NCBI GenBank assembly: GCA_019873645.1
Contig: JAIOAX010000021.1
Location: 1 to 64,000, forward strand
Source: Chloroflexota bacterium
GTDB taxonomy: Bacteria; Chloroflexota; Anaerolineae; B4-G1; SLSP01
Reading direction: 5' to 3'
Length of the DNA stretch: 64,000 nucleotides
Positions 52,507 through 61,216 of this stretch are shown in pieces; position 1 is the first letter of the stretch, and each line of letters begins with the position of its first letter. The translations under genes were made by a program, and so were the position numbers. Below the pieces are notes generated by a model. That model was not told the origin of the DNA and made no database searches. It saw only the letters and a list, made by a program, of their open reading frames with translations.

Positions 52507-53543
52507 GCCGGGTACTCTGGCTCGAAGCCGATCAACGCTTGGGCGCGGGCGTAACTGACCAGTGCTTCACTGCCTTCTACGGAGCGCTTCCACGTGGTCA
52601 CCTCCGGGAAGAAGAACTCTGCCAGTTGCCGTGAAGGGACACCGAGCGCATTGTATTTGTCGTTGACAAAGAGCGGATGGCTACCTTCATACTCCGCCGT
52701 CAGTCCCTTCTCGATAGCCTGCGCCACATCTTCGACGTGAATGATGGCCCAGAAGTCGGTGCGCCCCCAAATTAACAATTCCTCCGGCAAGCGCGGGCCT
52801 TCAAACCAATCGCGCATCCAGCGGCTTGTGCTGCCGGGCCGCCATTCGTGGAAACGCTCCACGCGCCGGGCCTCCTCACGTTCAACAATGGCGCGCAACC
52901 GCGGCTCGCGTTTCTCCGGCGGCAAAGCACACAATGCCTCAAAAGCCTTGCGCGCTCCATCTCTGAAGAACTTGATCCAGTTCCCCCAGCGCTGATTGGG
53001 ATTCATCACGCCAGGGAAGCGTAAACACACGCCGGAGATGCCCTCACGTCGCCAGAAATAAGCCGCCGTCTCCTCCAGCATGCCTTTGGAGAAGGAATAA
53101 ATGTCTGTCGTGAAGGTAGGGTGTTCTTCATCAATCGGAAAATAATGGATCGGAAACCCCTTGACGCCGAAGTTGTAGCCCAAAGCGTTGATCGAGCTGG
53201 CGCTGACCACACGCTTGATACCGGCATTGGCCGCAGCCTGATAGACATTGAACGTCCCGCCGCAGTTGACGCGGAAGATCTCGTGCGCTGGCGCAGGGTG
53301 TGGGCTGGCATACGCCGCCAGATGCACGACGGCATCCATGCCCTCGAAAAGCGGCGCCAGCGCTGCATAATCCGTCGTATCCACTTGATGATACTCTGCT
53401 CCTCTGACGGTTTCCCAATGCGGCTCCTCGATGGCCTCCGGCGCCACGCGGTCGAGGATGCGCACCCGATGCCCATGCCGCAACAAGCGCGCGACCGCCG
53501 TGCGCCCCACATTACCAATGCCCCCTGTGACCAAAATTTTCAT
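52485..53543 (-). CDS. NAD-dependent epimerase/dehydratase (extended SDR)
   Basis: A 352-residue extended SDR. The nucleotide site is VTGGIGNVGRTAVARLL; catalytic Ser-Tyr-Lys lie in ASSINALGY and YSFSKGMLEE. FPGVMNPN and the downstream segment fit sugar-nucleotide or sugar dehydrogenase-type SDRs. Because it precedes dgoD, oxidation of galactose or a uronate-type sugar is an attractive role, but the substrate is not proven. The C-terminal ALERWNV and the TGA are encoded by the AACGTTCC repeat, so the true end may have been replaced. Confidence 0.85.
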   Translation of the reverse strand: MKILVTGGIGNVGRTAVARLLRHGHRVRILDRVAPEAIEEPHWETVRGAEYHQVDTTDYAALAPLFEGMDAVVHLAAYASPHPAPAHEIFRVNCGGTFNVYQAAANAGIKRVVSASSINALGYNFGVKGFPIHYFPIDEEHPTFTTDIYSFSKGMLEETAAYFWRREGISGVCLRFPGVMNPNQRWGNWIKFFRDGARKAFEALCALPPEKREPRLRAIVEREEARRVERFHEWRPGSTSRWMRDWFEGPRLPEELLIWGRTDFWAIIHVEDVAQAIEKGLTAEYEGSHPLFVNDKYNALGVPSRQLAEFFFPEVTTWKRSVEGSEALVSYARAQALIGFEPEYPALERWNV

Positions 53544-53767
53544 AAAACTTTCTCTGTGTCCTCCATGTTCGCGGTGGTGAAAATATTTTGGCCGAACAGC
53601 ACGATTTCAAAAGTAAGAACATTGTATGACACGCGATAAAAAAGTCAAAAACTACCATTTGCCAAATCGAGCTTTTCGAGGTACAACTTGCTATGGTTGG
53701 GCACTTGTGTTCAACACATGCCGACGTTCAAACGTTTCAACATTCAGACGATTCTTATGGAGTAGTG

Positions 53768-54226
53768 ATGCCTGAATTACTGATAGCTCTGCTTGCCTTT
53801 GTCGCAGTGATGGTAGGAGGCATGTACGGATTTAGCGTTTTGGCCTCGAAGATGGTGACGCATGCCATTCAAACACGCTTGAAAGCGCTGGAACAGATCA
53901 CCAACGAGCAAATTCCCGATGACTGGTTGCGCCCCTTTCGGCGCCGTGTCGCTGCGCTGCGTCAAACGGCCGCCGATGAGGGACGTTTCTCCCGTTTAAG
54001 TGGGCGTATCCAAAGACACTGCCTGCGTAACCTCGATGAGATGATCCGCTTCACAACCCGGGTCAACTATACCGATAGCGCGGCAACCCAGAAAGAATTG
54101 CTCGGCATCCTCAACACCCATCGAGAAACCTGGGCCGCCAAAGAATGGCGTGCATGGATCACTCACGTGGAAGACTTGGATAAACCTGCCGAAACTGGAG
54201 AAGGCGTTGAAATGTTAGAACGTTGA
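53768..54226 (+). CDS. Single-pass membrane protein of unknown function
   Basis: ATG 53768 has GGAG at good spacing; the product has 152 residues. Residues 3-28 form a membrane helix (LLIALLAFVAVMVGGMYGFSV). The remainder is helical and charged (LKALEQITNEQIPDDWLRPF, LNTHRETWAAKEWRAWITH). The last residues MLER and the TGA are written in the AACGTT octamer repeat. I do not recognise the family. It is the first gene of the plus-strand run before the VOC and GH27 genes. Confidence 0.7.
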   Translation: MPELLIALLAFVAVMVGGMYGFSVLASKMVTHAIQTRLKALEQITNEQIPDDWLRPFRRRVAALRQTAADEGRFSRLSGRIQRHCLRNLDEMIRFTTRVNYTDSAATQKELLGILNTHRETWAAKEWRAWITHVEDLDKPAETGEGVEMLER

Positions 54227-54262
54227 AACGTTAGAACGTTCAAACGTTCCAACGTTTCAACG
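54213..54262. repeat. AACGTT octamer repeat overlapping a gene end
   Basis: Octamer units such as ACGTTGAA, ACGTTAGA and ACGTTCAA run from inside the membrane-protein gene through the spacer before the VOC gene. The stop 54224-54226 lies in this repeat. Confidence 0.85.
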
Positions 54263-54287
54263 CATATTACAGGAATAAGGAGCAAGT

Positions 54288-54689
54288 ATGATTACAGGAT
54301 TAGCGCACGCATGTTTTACCGTATCGAACCTGGAACAATCGTTGCATTTTTACCGCGATGGCCTGGGGTTAAAGGAAGCCTTCGATTTCAAGGATGACAA
54401 TGGACGGCGTTTCGGCGTCTATCTCTACGTCGGCGGACGCAACTTCATCGAGCTGTTTGAGGGGCAGCTTGACGCGCCGGCCGAAAGACAATCGTTCAAA
54501 CACATCTGCCTGGAAGTCAACGACATCGAGGCCACCGTAGCGACGTTGCAGGCGCGTGGCATCGAGGTCAGCCCGATTATAATGGGAAAGGATCACAGCT
54601 ACCAGGCGTGGATCACCGACCCCGACGGCAATCGCATCGAGTTGCACCACTACACCCCCGAAAGCTGGCAAGCGCCTAGTTTAACGTAA
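54288..54689 (+). CDS. VOC family (glyoxalase-like) protein
   Basis: A 133-residue protein with two paired beta-alpha-beta modules as in glyoxalase I and dioxygenase relatives (vicinal oxygen chelate). AHACFTVSNLEQSLHFYRDG and FKHICLEVNDIEATVATL begin the two modules; metal ligands fit His8 (AHACF), Glu (FIELFEG), His (KHICLEV) and Glu (NRIELHHY). AAGGAGC precedes ATG 54288. Reaction unknown; a sugar-lactone or methylglyoxal role is possible. Confidence 0.85.
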   Translation: MITGLAHACFTVSNLEQSLHFYRDGLGLKEAFDFKDDNGRRFGVYLYVGGRNFIELFEGQLDAPAERQSFKHICLEVNDIEATVATLQARGIEVSPIIMGKDHSYQAWITDPDGNRIELHHYTPESWQAPSLT

Positions 54690-54730
54690 TTTTTAGACAG
54701 GATTTACAGGATTGACAGGATGGGGAGGCT

Positions 54731-54832
54731 ATGCAAGACGAAGCGTTAACTGAGAAAATCATTGGATGTGCATTCAAGGTACACAACACGCTTGGACCGG
54801 GATATTTGGAGAAAAGGAGGAAAATATGTTAG
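54731..54832 (+). pseudogene. N-terminal remnant of a GxxExxY protein
   Basis: The frame from ATG 54731 reads MQDEALTEKIIGCAFKVHNT then LGPGYLEK, the conserved start of GxxExxY proteins. After that it continues 5 more residues and stops at TAG 54830, overlapping the GH27 start codon. The GxxExxY motif itself (after LGPGFLE.xY) is gone. The remaining stretch holds the GH27 ribosome site. Confidence 0.8.
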
Positions 54833-55953
54833 CGCAAACACCCCCAATGGGTTGGAACAGTTGGAACACCTTCGGCGGCAACATCCACGAAGACCTCATC
54901 CGCGAGACGGCGGACGCTTTTATCAGTGAGGGCGTCAAGGCAGCCGGCTACGAGTACATCGTCATTGACGATATTTGGGAAGCCGACGCGCGCGTGAACG
55001 GGCGGCTGACCTGGGACACGACGAAGTTCCCCCACGGTATCCCGGCGCTGGCGGAGTACGTCCACAGCAAAGGATTGAAGTTCGGCATCTACTCGTGTGC
55101 AGGGAGCCACACGTGCGCCGGAAAGCCCGCCAGTTACGGGTACGAAGAAGTGGACGCCCAGACCTTCGCTGAATGGGGCGTGGACTTTCTCAAGTACGAT
55201 TTCTGCTTTGCGCCGGCCGGCGTGGACGGACCCAAACTGTATCAGCGTATGGGGCAGGCGTTGCGGGCGACGGGGCGCGAAATCCTCTTCAGCGTGTGCG
55301 AATGGGGCACCAACAAACCGTGGGAATGGGGCGCGAAGGTCGGCGCGCACATGTGGCGCACCACCGGCGACATCGCCGACTCCTGGGCCTCCATCGTGGA
55401 CATCGGCTTCAACCGGCAGGCCGGACTGGAAGCCTATGCCGGGCCGGGGCACTGGAACGATCCCGATATGCTGGTGGTGGGAATGTACGGCAAAGGCAAC
55501 GTCGCTCAGGGCGGCTGCACCGACGCCGAATATCGTAGCCACTTCAGCCTGTGGTGTCTGCTCGCCGCGCCGCTGATGCTCGGCTGCGATGTGCGCGCGA
55601 TGGGCCAGACCGTCCGTGATATCGTGCTCAACCGCGAGGTTATCGCGGTGAACCAGGACCCGCTCGGACGCCAGGGCTATCGCGTCGGCAAGACCGACTG
55701 GGCCTGGGAGATCGTCGAGACGTGGGCCAAACCGCTCCACGATGGCAGCATCGCCGTAGGACTGTTCAACCTGGGTGAACGCAACCAACGCCGTGCGACC
55801 GTCGCCTGGGAAGCCGTGGGTTTGCATGACCGTCGTCCCTGCAAAGTGCGCGACCTGTGGAAAGGCGAAGACCTGGGTATCTTCACCGGCGACTTCTCCA
55901 CGCTGGTTGATAGTCACGATGTCGCCCTGGTGAAACTGACGCCGGTTTTGTAA
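54826..55953 (+). CDS. GH27 alpha-galactosidase
   Basis: AGGAGG precedes ATG 54826; the product has 375 residues. The N-terminal TPPMGWNSWNTFG, YIVIDDIWE and FGIYSCAGSHTCAG are signature GH27 text. The nucleophile is Asp in FLKYDFCF and the acid/base Asp is in RTTGDIADSW. There is no signal peptide, so it is probably cytoplasmic. It removes terminal alpha-galactose (melibiose, raffinose, galactomannan side chains). Its start lies inside the end of a truncated GxxExxY gene. Downstream neighbours are an esterase and a GHL6-like protein, separated by repeat-filled gaps. Confidence 0.95.
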   Translation: MLAQTPPMGWNSWNTFGGNIHEDLIRETADAFISEGVKAAGYEYIVIDDIWEADARVNGRLTWDTTKFPHGIPALAEYVHSKGLKFGIYSCAGSHTCAGKPASYGYEEVDAQTFAEWGVDFLKYDFCFAPAGVDGPKLYQRMGQALRATGREILFSVCEWGTNKPWEWGAKVGAHMWRTTGDIADSWASIVDIGFNRQAGLEAYAGPGHWNDPDMLVVGMYGKGNVAQGGCTDAEYRSHFSLWCLLAAPLMLGCDVRAMGQTVRDIVLNREVIAVNQDPLGRQGYRVGKTDWAWEIVETWAKPLHDGSIAVGLFNLGERNQRRATVAWEAVGLHDRRPCKVRDLWKGEDLGIFTGDFSTLVDSHDVALVKLTPVL

Positions 55954-55959
55954 GGTGGC

Positions 55960-56030
55960 AACGGGTTGAACGGATTCTAACGGATTTTTATCTGCCTAAT
56001 CCGTTTCATCCGTTTAATCCGTTGACTATC
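55960..56030. repeat. Inverted AATCCGTT-type repeat
   Basis: GGGTTGAACGGATTCTAACGG on one side and AATCCGTTTCATCCGTTTAA on the other form an imperfect hairpin between GH27 and the esterase. The units are decamers of the AATCCGTT family. Confidence 0.7.
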
Positions 56031-56050
56031 TTCTGAAAAGGGGACAAGGT

Positions 56051-56983
56051 GTGCAAAAGAAGAGCGTTTTTAGCAAAAAAGTCTTGCGCGTGATCGGGGT
56101 CATCTTGGGCACGCCGGCGGCCTTTGTTCTGATGCTTATGCTGGCGTACACCCTGGCAGACCGGACCAATGGGGAAATCATATCTTCCGGCGTGCGGCGC
56201 AAATATCTGCTGTATGTGCCGCCAAGCTACAATCCCGCCACACCGACGCCGCTCGTCATCACCATCCACGGCTTTGCCCAGTGGCCGACTAACCAAAAGA
56301 ACGTCAGCAAGTGGAATCCCCTGGCGGACGAGTATGGCTTCATCGTCGTCTACCCGTCGGGTACCGGCTTCCCCAAACGCTGGGGAGCGCATGGAACCGC
56401 CAACTCGCTGAATCCGCCACTGGCGGATGTCACGTTTATCTCCGACTTGATTGACAAGCTGGAAAGCGAGTACAACATTGATCCCACCCGCATCTACGTC
56501 AACGGACTATCAAACGGCGGCGGGATGTCCTATCTGCTGGCATGTCAACTCTCCGAGCGCATCGCCGCTTTCGGGACGGTCGCCGGCGCGCTTCTTTATC
56601 CGTTGGATAAGTGCCGCCCTACGTATACTGTGCCGATGATCGCCTTTCACGGCGACGCCGACCCCATCGTCCCCTACTACGGCGGCCCGTCAGGACCATT
56701 CGATATGCCCTTCCCGGTCGTGCCGGATTGGGTGGCGCAATATGCCGCGCAGAACGGTTGCACAACGACGAATCCCCTGCCCGCGCCGGGCGAAGTCACC
56801 GGCGTCAAATACAGCGGGTGCAACGCCGGCGCCGAGGTGCATTTCTATACCATCCACGGCGGCGGACATTCATGGCCCGGCGGCGGCTACCTGCCCAAAG
56901 CGATTGTGGGCCACACCACGCAGGATATTAACGCTACCCGGATGATGTGGGATTTCTTCAAACAATACACCCGCACACCATAG
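56051..56983 (+). CDS. PHB depolymerase / feruloyl esterase-type alpha/beta hydrolase
   Basis: GTG 56051 is taken, after AAGGGGACAAGG. An N-terminal membrane/signal segment (VIGVILGTPAAFVLMLMLAY) places the 310-residue protein outside or at the membrane. The LpqC-type triad is visible: Ser in YVNGLSNGGGMSYLL, Asp in FHGDADPIVPYYGG, His in GGGHSWPGG. YLLYVPPSYNP is the usual opening. These enzymes release ferulate or acetate from plant polysaccharides or break polyesters. Its place behind GH27 favours hemicellulose deacylation. Confidence 0.9.
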   Translation: MQKKSVFSKKVLRVIGVILGTPAAFVLMLMLAYTLADRTNGEIISSGVRRKYLLYVPPSYNPATPTPLVITIHGFAQWPTNQKNVSKWNPLADEYGFIVVYPSGTGFPKRWGAHGTANSLNPPLADVTFISDLIDKLESEYNIDPTRIYVNGLSNGGGMSYLLACQLSERIAAFGTVAGALLYPLDKCRPTYTVPMIAFHGDADPIVPYYGGPSGPFDMPFPVVPDWVAQYAAQNGCTTTNPLPAPGEVTGVKYSGCNAGAEVHFYTIHGGGHSWPGGGYLPKAIVGHTTQDINATRMMWDFFKQYTRTP

Positions 56984-56997
56984 ACACTCAAGCGTTC

Positions 56998-57072
56998 ATT
57001 GATTATCAGCAGATTTGGCAGATTAAGCAGATTACAATCTGCTAAATCTGTTTAATCTGCTGATAACTTTAA
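56998..57072. repeat. CAGATT nonamer repeat
   Basis: AGCAGATTTGGCAGATTAAG and its inverted partner AATCTGCTAAATCTG lie between the esterase and the GHL6 gene, ending before the ribosome site AGGAGA. Confidence 0.75.
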
Positions 57073-57087
57073 TCAGGAGAACAAGCG

Positions 57088-59139
57088 ATGAAAACTGAGT
57101 TACCCTTCCGCCAAATCCATCTGGATTTTCACACCCATGAGGCGATCTCCGGTATCGGGGCAGATTTCGATCCAGACGTCTTCGCCGATACACTGGCGCA
57201 GGCGCACGTTAACTCGATCAACCTCTTCGCGCGCTGCCATCACGGGTGGCTCTACTACTACAGCGCGAAATACGCCGACCGCCAGCACCCACACCTCACC
57301 CGCGACCTGCTGCGCGAGCAAATCAACGCCTGCCACGCGCGCGGCATCAAGACGCCGGTCTACATCACCGTGCAGTGGGATCACTATACGGCGTTGCGAC
57401 ATCCCGAATGGCGCGTGTTGCGCGCCGACGGCAGCCTGGAAGGCACCCCACCCTACGAGGCCGGCTTCTATCGTTGTCTATGCCTCAACACGCCCTACGT
57501 GGACTGGCTCAAAGGTCTCGTCCAGGACGTGATCGAGACGCTGCCCGTGGATGGCCTGTGGCTCGACATCGTGGATGCGCAGGATTGCTCGTGCGCCTAT
57601 TGCCAGGCCGGGATGCGCGCGCAAGGAATGGAGCCGTCAAACGAGGCGCACCGTATTCAGTACGGTAAGCAAGTCCTGCACAATTTTCAAAATAGTATGA
57701 CGGCCTTCATCCGCGCGCTCAATCCCGATGTGCTTATCTTCTACAACGCCGGGCACGTCGGCCCACGCCACCGCGCCATGCTGGACGCCTTCACCCACCT
57801 GGAACTGGAATCGCTGCCGAGCGGCGGGTGGGGCTACCTGCACTTTCCCATCGCTGCACGCTACGGGCGCACGCTGGGGCTGGACTACCTGGGGATGACA
57901 GGCAAATTCCAAACCTCGTGGGGCGACTTCCACTCGTTCAAGAACCAGGCCGCGCTGGAATTCGAGTGCCATCACATGCTCGCGCTCAATGCCAAATGCT
58001 GCGTGGGCGATCAACTGCATCCCACAGGTCGCATTTGCCCGGAGACCTACACACTCATCGGCGCAGTGTATGCGCAAGTGGAACAGAAAGAAGCGTGGTG
58101 CGCGGGCGCGGAACAAGTCCCGGAGATCGGCGTGCTCACGCCCGAAGCCTTCGAGAACGTACTGCGCCGTGAGCAGAGTAACTTCAAGCCGATTCAGGGA
58201 GCGGTGCGGATGTTGCAAGAAGGGGTTGACGGGATCAAATATCAGTTCGACATCCTCGATGGCGAGAGCGACTTTAGCCGCTACCAGGTCTTGATATTGC
58301 CAGATGACATTCCCGTGGACGCAGCCTTGAAGCAAAAGCTCGACGCTTATTTCGCTCAGGGCGGTGCGATTGTGGCCTCGTTCGCCTCCGGCATGGACGC
58401 GCAGCAGACGCAGTTCACGTTCGATATGGGCGTCACGCTCACCGGTGCAGGTCCCCGCGATGCGCATGGCAATCTCGTGCGCGGCAAGGAATATCCCGGC
58501 AACGCCTACATCGAGTATGTCATTCCACGCGCGGGTTTCGACGCCGGCCTGGCGCAGACCGAATACGTGATGTACAGGCGCGGGATGGAAATCGCCGCCC
58601 AAAATGGCGCAGACGTGTTGGCCGATACCGTCGCCTCTTACTTTGACCGCACCTACGACCATTTCTGCTCGCACCGGCAGACGCCATCGGCAGGTCAGGT
58701 TGTCCACCCCGCCGTGGTGCAAAAAGGGCGCGTCATCTACTTCAGCCAGCCGATTTTCTCACTTTACCAGACCAAAGCGCCGCGCTGGTGTAAGCAGCTC
58801 CTGTTCAACGCCCTGGCGCGCCTGCTGCCGGAGCCGCTGGTGCGCGTCCATGCGCCGACGGCCAGCATTGTCACGCTGAACGCACAGCCACAGCACAACC
58901 GCCAGGTGCTTCACATCCTCTACTACGTCCCGGAGCGCCGTTGCGACGAGTATGACGTGATCGAAGATGTCACCCCCCTGTACGACGTGGTGGTATCGGT
59001 TAAAACGCCACAACAGGTCAAAAGCATCAGCCTCGTCCCACAAAATGTGGCACTGCCCTTCACCCTGGACGCCGGACGGGTGACGTTTACCGTGCCCAGG
59101 ATTGAGGGACATCAGATGATAGAACTTATGTTGAGCTAA
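57088..59139 (+). CDS. GHL6-like putative glycoside hydrolase
   Basis: A 683-residue protein. Its N-terminal barrel (about 1-340) matches the hypothetical glycosyl hydrolase GHL6 family: RQIHLDFHTHEAISGIGADF, DGLWLDIVDAQDCSC. A middle beta-galactosidase trimerisation-like (GH42 M) domain follows (about 350-560: VLILPDDIPVDAALKQKLD). The last part is beta-rich. No signal peptide was seen. The likely acids are in DGLWLDIVD and LELESLPSGGWGY, but this is a guess. Substrate is unknown; gene order suggests a galactose-containing glycan. AGGAGA precedes ATG 57088. Confidence 0.8.
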   Translation: MKTELPFRQIHLDFHTHEAISGIGADFDPDVFADTLAQAHVNSINLFARCHHGWLYYYSAKYADRQHPHLTRDLLREQINACHARGIKTPVYITVQWDHYTALRHPEWRVLRADGSLEGTPPYEAGFYRCLCLNTPYVDWLKGLVQDVIETLPVDGLWLDIVDAQDCSCAYCQAGMRAQGMEPSNEAHRIQYGKQVLHNFQNSMTAFIRALNPDVLIFYNAGHVGPRHRAMLDAFTHLELESLPSGGWGYLHFPIAARYGRTLGLDYLGMTGKFQTSWGDFHSFKNQAALEFECHHMLALNAKCCVGDQLHPTGRICPETYTLIGAVYAQVEQKEAWCAGAEQVPEIGVLTPEAFENVLRREQSNFKPIQGAVRMLQEGVDGIKYQFDILDGESDFSRYQVLILPDDIPVDAALKQKLDAYFAQGGAIVASFASGMDAQQTQFTFDMGVTLTGAGPRDAHGNLVRGKEYPGNAYIEYVIPRAGFDAGLAQTEYVMYRRGMEIAAQNGADVLADTVASYFDRTYDHFCSHRQTPSAGQVVHPAVVQKGRVIYFSQPIFSLYQTKAPRWCKQLLFNALARLLPEPLVRVHAPTASIVTLNAQPQHNRQVLHILYYVPERRCDEYDVIEDVTPLYDVVVSVKTPQQVKSISLVPQNVALPFTLDAGRVTFTVPRIEGHQMIELMLS

Positions 59140-59170
59140 ACTTGCCCTTCCCCCTCTATCAAGTACAATA

Positions 59171-59206
59171 GCGTTTGAACGTTCCAACGTTCAAACGTTC
59201 TGACGG
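59171..59206. repeat. AACGTT octamer repeat
   Basis: Octamer units (ACGTTCCA, ACGTTCAA) stand just before the aldo/keto reductase ribosome site. Confidence 0.75.
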
Positions 59207-59215
59207 AGGAGAAAA

Positions 59216-60334
59216 ATGATCTATCGAGAACTGGGAAAAACCGGCTACAAAGTCTCACAGTTGGGATTCGGTGCGATGCGCTTGCCGATGACAGAAGTGA
59301 ACGGGGTGCAGGTCGTAGACCGCGAGTTGGCGATTCCGATGATCCACCGCGCCTTCGAGGCCGGCGTGAACTACATTGATACGGCGGTCGGCTATTGCAA
59401 CGAGGACAGCCAGCGGGTTGTCGGCGAGGCGCTGAAGGGCTGGCGCGACAGAATCGTCGTCTCGACGAAGAATCACTACTACGGCGAGGACGAAGCCGCG
59501 TGGTGGACGAACCTGGAGAACAGCCTGCAACGGCTGGATGTAGATTACATTGACATCTACAACCACCACGGCATCAACTGGGAGCGCTATGTCAATGACG
59601 TGGAGCCGCGCATCAGCAAGTGGATGCAAAAGGCCAAAGACCAGGGTCTCATCAAGCACATCTGCACTTCATTCCACGACACCAACGCGGCGTTGATGAA
59701 GCTGATTGACACCGGCTATTTTGAGTCCATCACGCTGCAATACAACCTGCTCAACCGCACCCTCGAAGAAGGCATCGCTTATGCCAAAGCCAAGGGCGTC
59801 GGTGTGGTGGTGATGGGGCCGGTGGCCGGCGGGCGTCTGGGCGTGCGGTCAGAGGTGCTGGCGAACCTGATTCCCGGCATCCGGCGCGTTCCGGAGCTGG
59901 CGTTGCGCTTTGTGCTCTCCAATCCGAATGTGACGGTGGCGCTTTCCGGCATGAGCACCATGCAGATGGTGGAGGAAAACGTCGCCATCGCTGCGGACGC
60001 CGTCAGCCTGACCGAAGAAGACAAGGCCGTGATCCGCGCGCACGTCGAGCGTCTGGCGGAGATGGCAAAGCTCTACTGCACCGGCTGTAGATACTGCCAG
60101 CCCTGCCCCCAGGAAGTCAATATCCCGCATATCTTCGAGCTGTACAACCTGGGCCAGGTCTACGGTCTGTGGGAGTATGCGAAAGAGAACTACGCCACCT
60201 TCCCCGATAGTCCCTGGATCGGCGGCAAGCAGGCCGACGCCTGCATCGAATGCGGCGAGTGCGAGACCAAATGCCCGCAGAACATCCAGATTCGGGAGCA
60301 GCTCAAGATCGCCCATGCAGCGCTGACAGCTTGA
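59216..60334 (+). CDS. Aldo/keto reductase with C-terminal ferredoxin-like domain
   Basis: The 372-residue protein joins an AKR barrel (about 1-280) to a 4Fe-4S tail. The barrel has QLGFGAMRLPM, FEAGVNYIDTAVGY (catalytic Asp/Tyr), YIDIYNHHG and ALSGMSTM. The tail has CTGCRYCQPC and CIECGECETKCP, sufficient for two clusters. Such AKRs reduce aldehydes or ketones with electron transfer from ferredoxin or NAD(P)H. GGAGGAG precedes ATG 59216. The sugar context suggests reduction of an aldose or keto intermediate. Confidence 0.92.
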   Translation: MIYRELGKTGYKVSQLGFGAMRLPMTEVNGVQVVDRELAIPMIHRAFEAGVNYIDTAVGYCNEDSQRVVGEALKGWRDRIVVSTKNHYYGEDEAAWWTNLENSLQRLDVDYIDIYNHHGINWERYVNDVEPRISKWMQKAKDQGLIKHICTSFHDTNAALMKLIDTGYFESITLQYNLLNRTLEEGIAYAKAKGVGVVVMGPVAGGRLGVRSEVLANLIPGIRRVPELALRFVLSNPNVTVALSGMSTMQMVEENVAIAADAVSLTEEDKAVIRAHVERLAEMAKLYCTGCRYCQPCPQEVNIPHIFELYNLGQVYGLWEYAKENYATFPDSPWIGGKQADACIECGECETKCPQNIQIREQLKIAHAALTA

Positions 60335-60456
60335 TCAAGTGGAACAAAAGATCTCTGTTTCCTTAACATATTTCTTTATGATACAATAAGGGCAGTTAAT
60401 ACGAGGGGTATACTCGCTACCAGGGCCAATTGGCAGAGAGGAGATTGCATTTGTAT

Positions 60457-60780
60457 ATGGTAGAAATGACCTTACGATTGCCGCAAACTCTAGTACAATT
60501 GCCAGAGCGAGAACGTGGCAAGCTCATTCGCGCAGGGTTGCAGGAAGCTACGCGGGCCAGAATTCGTCAAATCAAGGCCGAGATTGCCGCGGCACAACAG
60601 GAACTCGCCCGTTTTGAAACCCGTTATGGGATGTCACTGACGAGGTTCGAGGTAGAATTGCTCCCCCACCAAGACTCACTTCAAGTCCACGAGGACTACA
60701 ATGACTGGTTCTATTGGCAAAGTGTACTTGAAGAGAAGCAACGCTTGCTGGCCGAGCTGGAAGCCCTGGACCTCGTATGA
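60457..60780 (+). CDS. Putative antitoxin partner of the TumE-like toxin
   Basis: ATG 60457 is the likely start, although the GAGGAGA site lies a little far upstream; TTG 60451 is an alternative. The 107-residue protein starts with MTLRLPQTLVQLPERERG and is mostly helical (RIRQIKAEIAAAQQELARFE). The gene ends in ATGA shared with the toxin, so the pair is coupled. The C-terminal half carries acidic helices. The family is not certain; the call rests on its partner. Confidence 0.7.
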   Translation: MVEMTLRLPQTLVQLPERERGKLIRAGLQEATRARIRQIKAEIAAAQQELARFETRYGMSLTRFEVELLPHQDSLQVHEDYNDWFYWQSVLEEKQRLLAELEALDLV

Positions 60781-61118
60781 CTCCAGAGACGTTAGCCCAA
60801 CATCCCTTAATCACAGCTGTCAGCCACTTCATGCATCGGCTAGATGGTTCGATTGAACAGTTCAAAGCTGAAGTTCAACTCATTGACGGTTCACGGCTGT
60901 ATATCAACGAAGTCTACATTGACGCGACGTTACGCAAGTATGCCTATTATCGGCTCACGCCTGGTGGGGAGATTCTCCAGGGTTGGGACAACGCGCCGCA
61001 TCATCCCGAAATCGCGTCTTATCCGCACCACATTCATCAACAGGGACTTGTGCAACCTTCATCGGTGCGTTCGCTAGACGATGTATTAACGTTGCTTGAA
61101 ACACACTTACAGGATTGA
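60777..61118 (+). CDS. TumE-family (DUF6516) toxin
   Basis: A 113-residue protein with INEVYIDATLRKYAYYRLTP and WDNAPHHPEIASYPHHIHQ, the conserved core of TumE/DUF6516 proteins, which are RNase-type toxins. The start ATG overlaps the upstream gene (ATGA). A strong hairpin follows the pair. The paired small genes resemble a type II toxin-antitoxin unit. Confidence 0.85.
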   Translation: MTPETLAQHPLITAVSHFMHRLDGSIEQFKAEVQLIDGSRLYINEVYIDATLRKYAYYRLTPGGEILQGWDNAPHHPEIASYPHHIHQQGLVQPSSVRSLDDVLTLLETHLQD

Positions 61119-61141
61119 GATTATCGCGATCTTAATCTTAC

Positions 61142-61176
61142 AGCACGCGCCAGGACCTTGTGTCCTGGCGCGTGCT
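61142..61176. terminator. Bidirectional terminator between TumE and the oxidoreductase
   Basis: A 15-bp perfect stem, AGCACGCGCCAGGAC with its complement, and a 5-base loop CTTGT lie between two converging genes. ATCTTCTC follows on the plus strand. Confidence 0.85.
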
Positions 61177-61216
61177 ATCTTCTCAAATCCGTTTCATCCG
61201 TTTAGTCCGTTGACAT

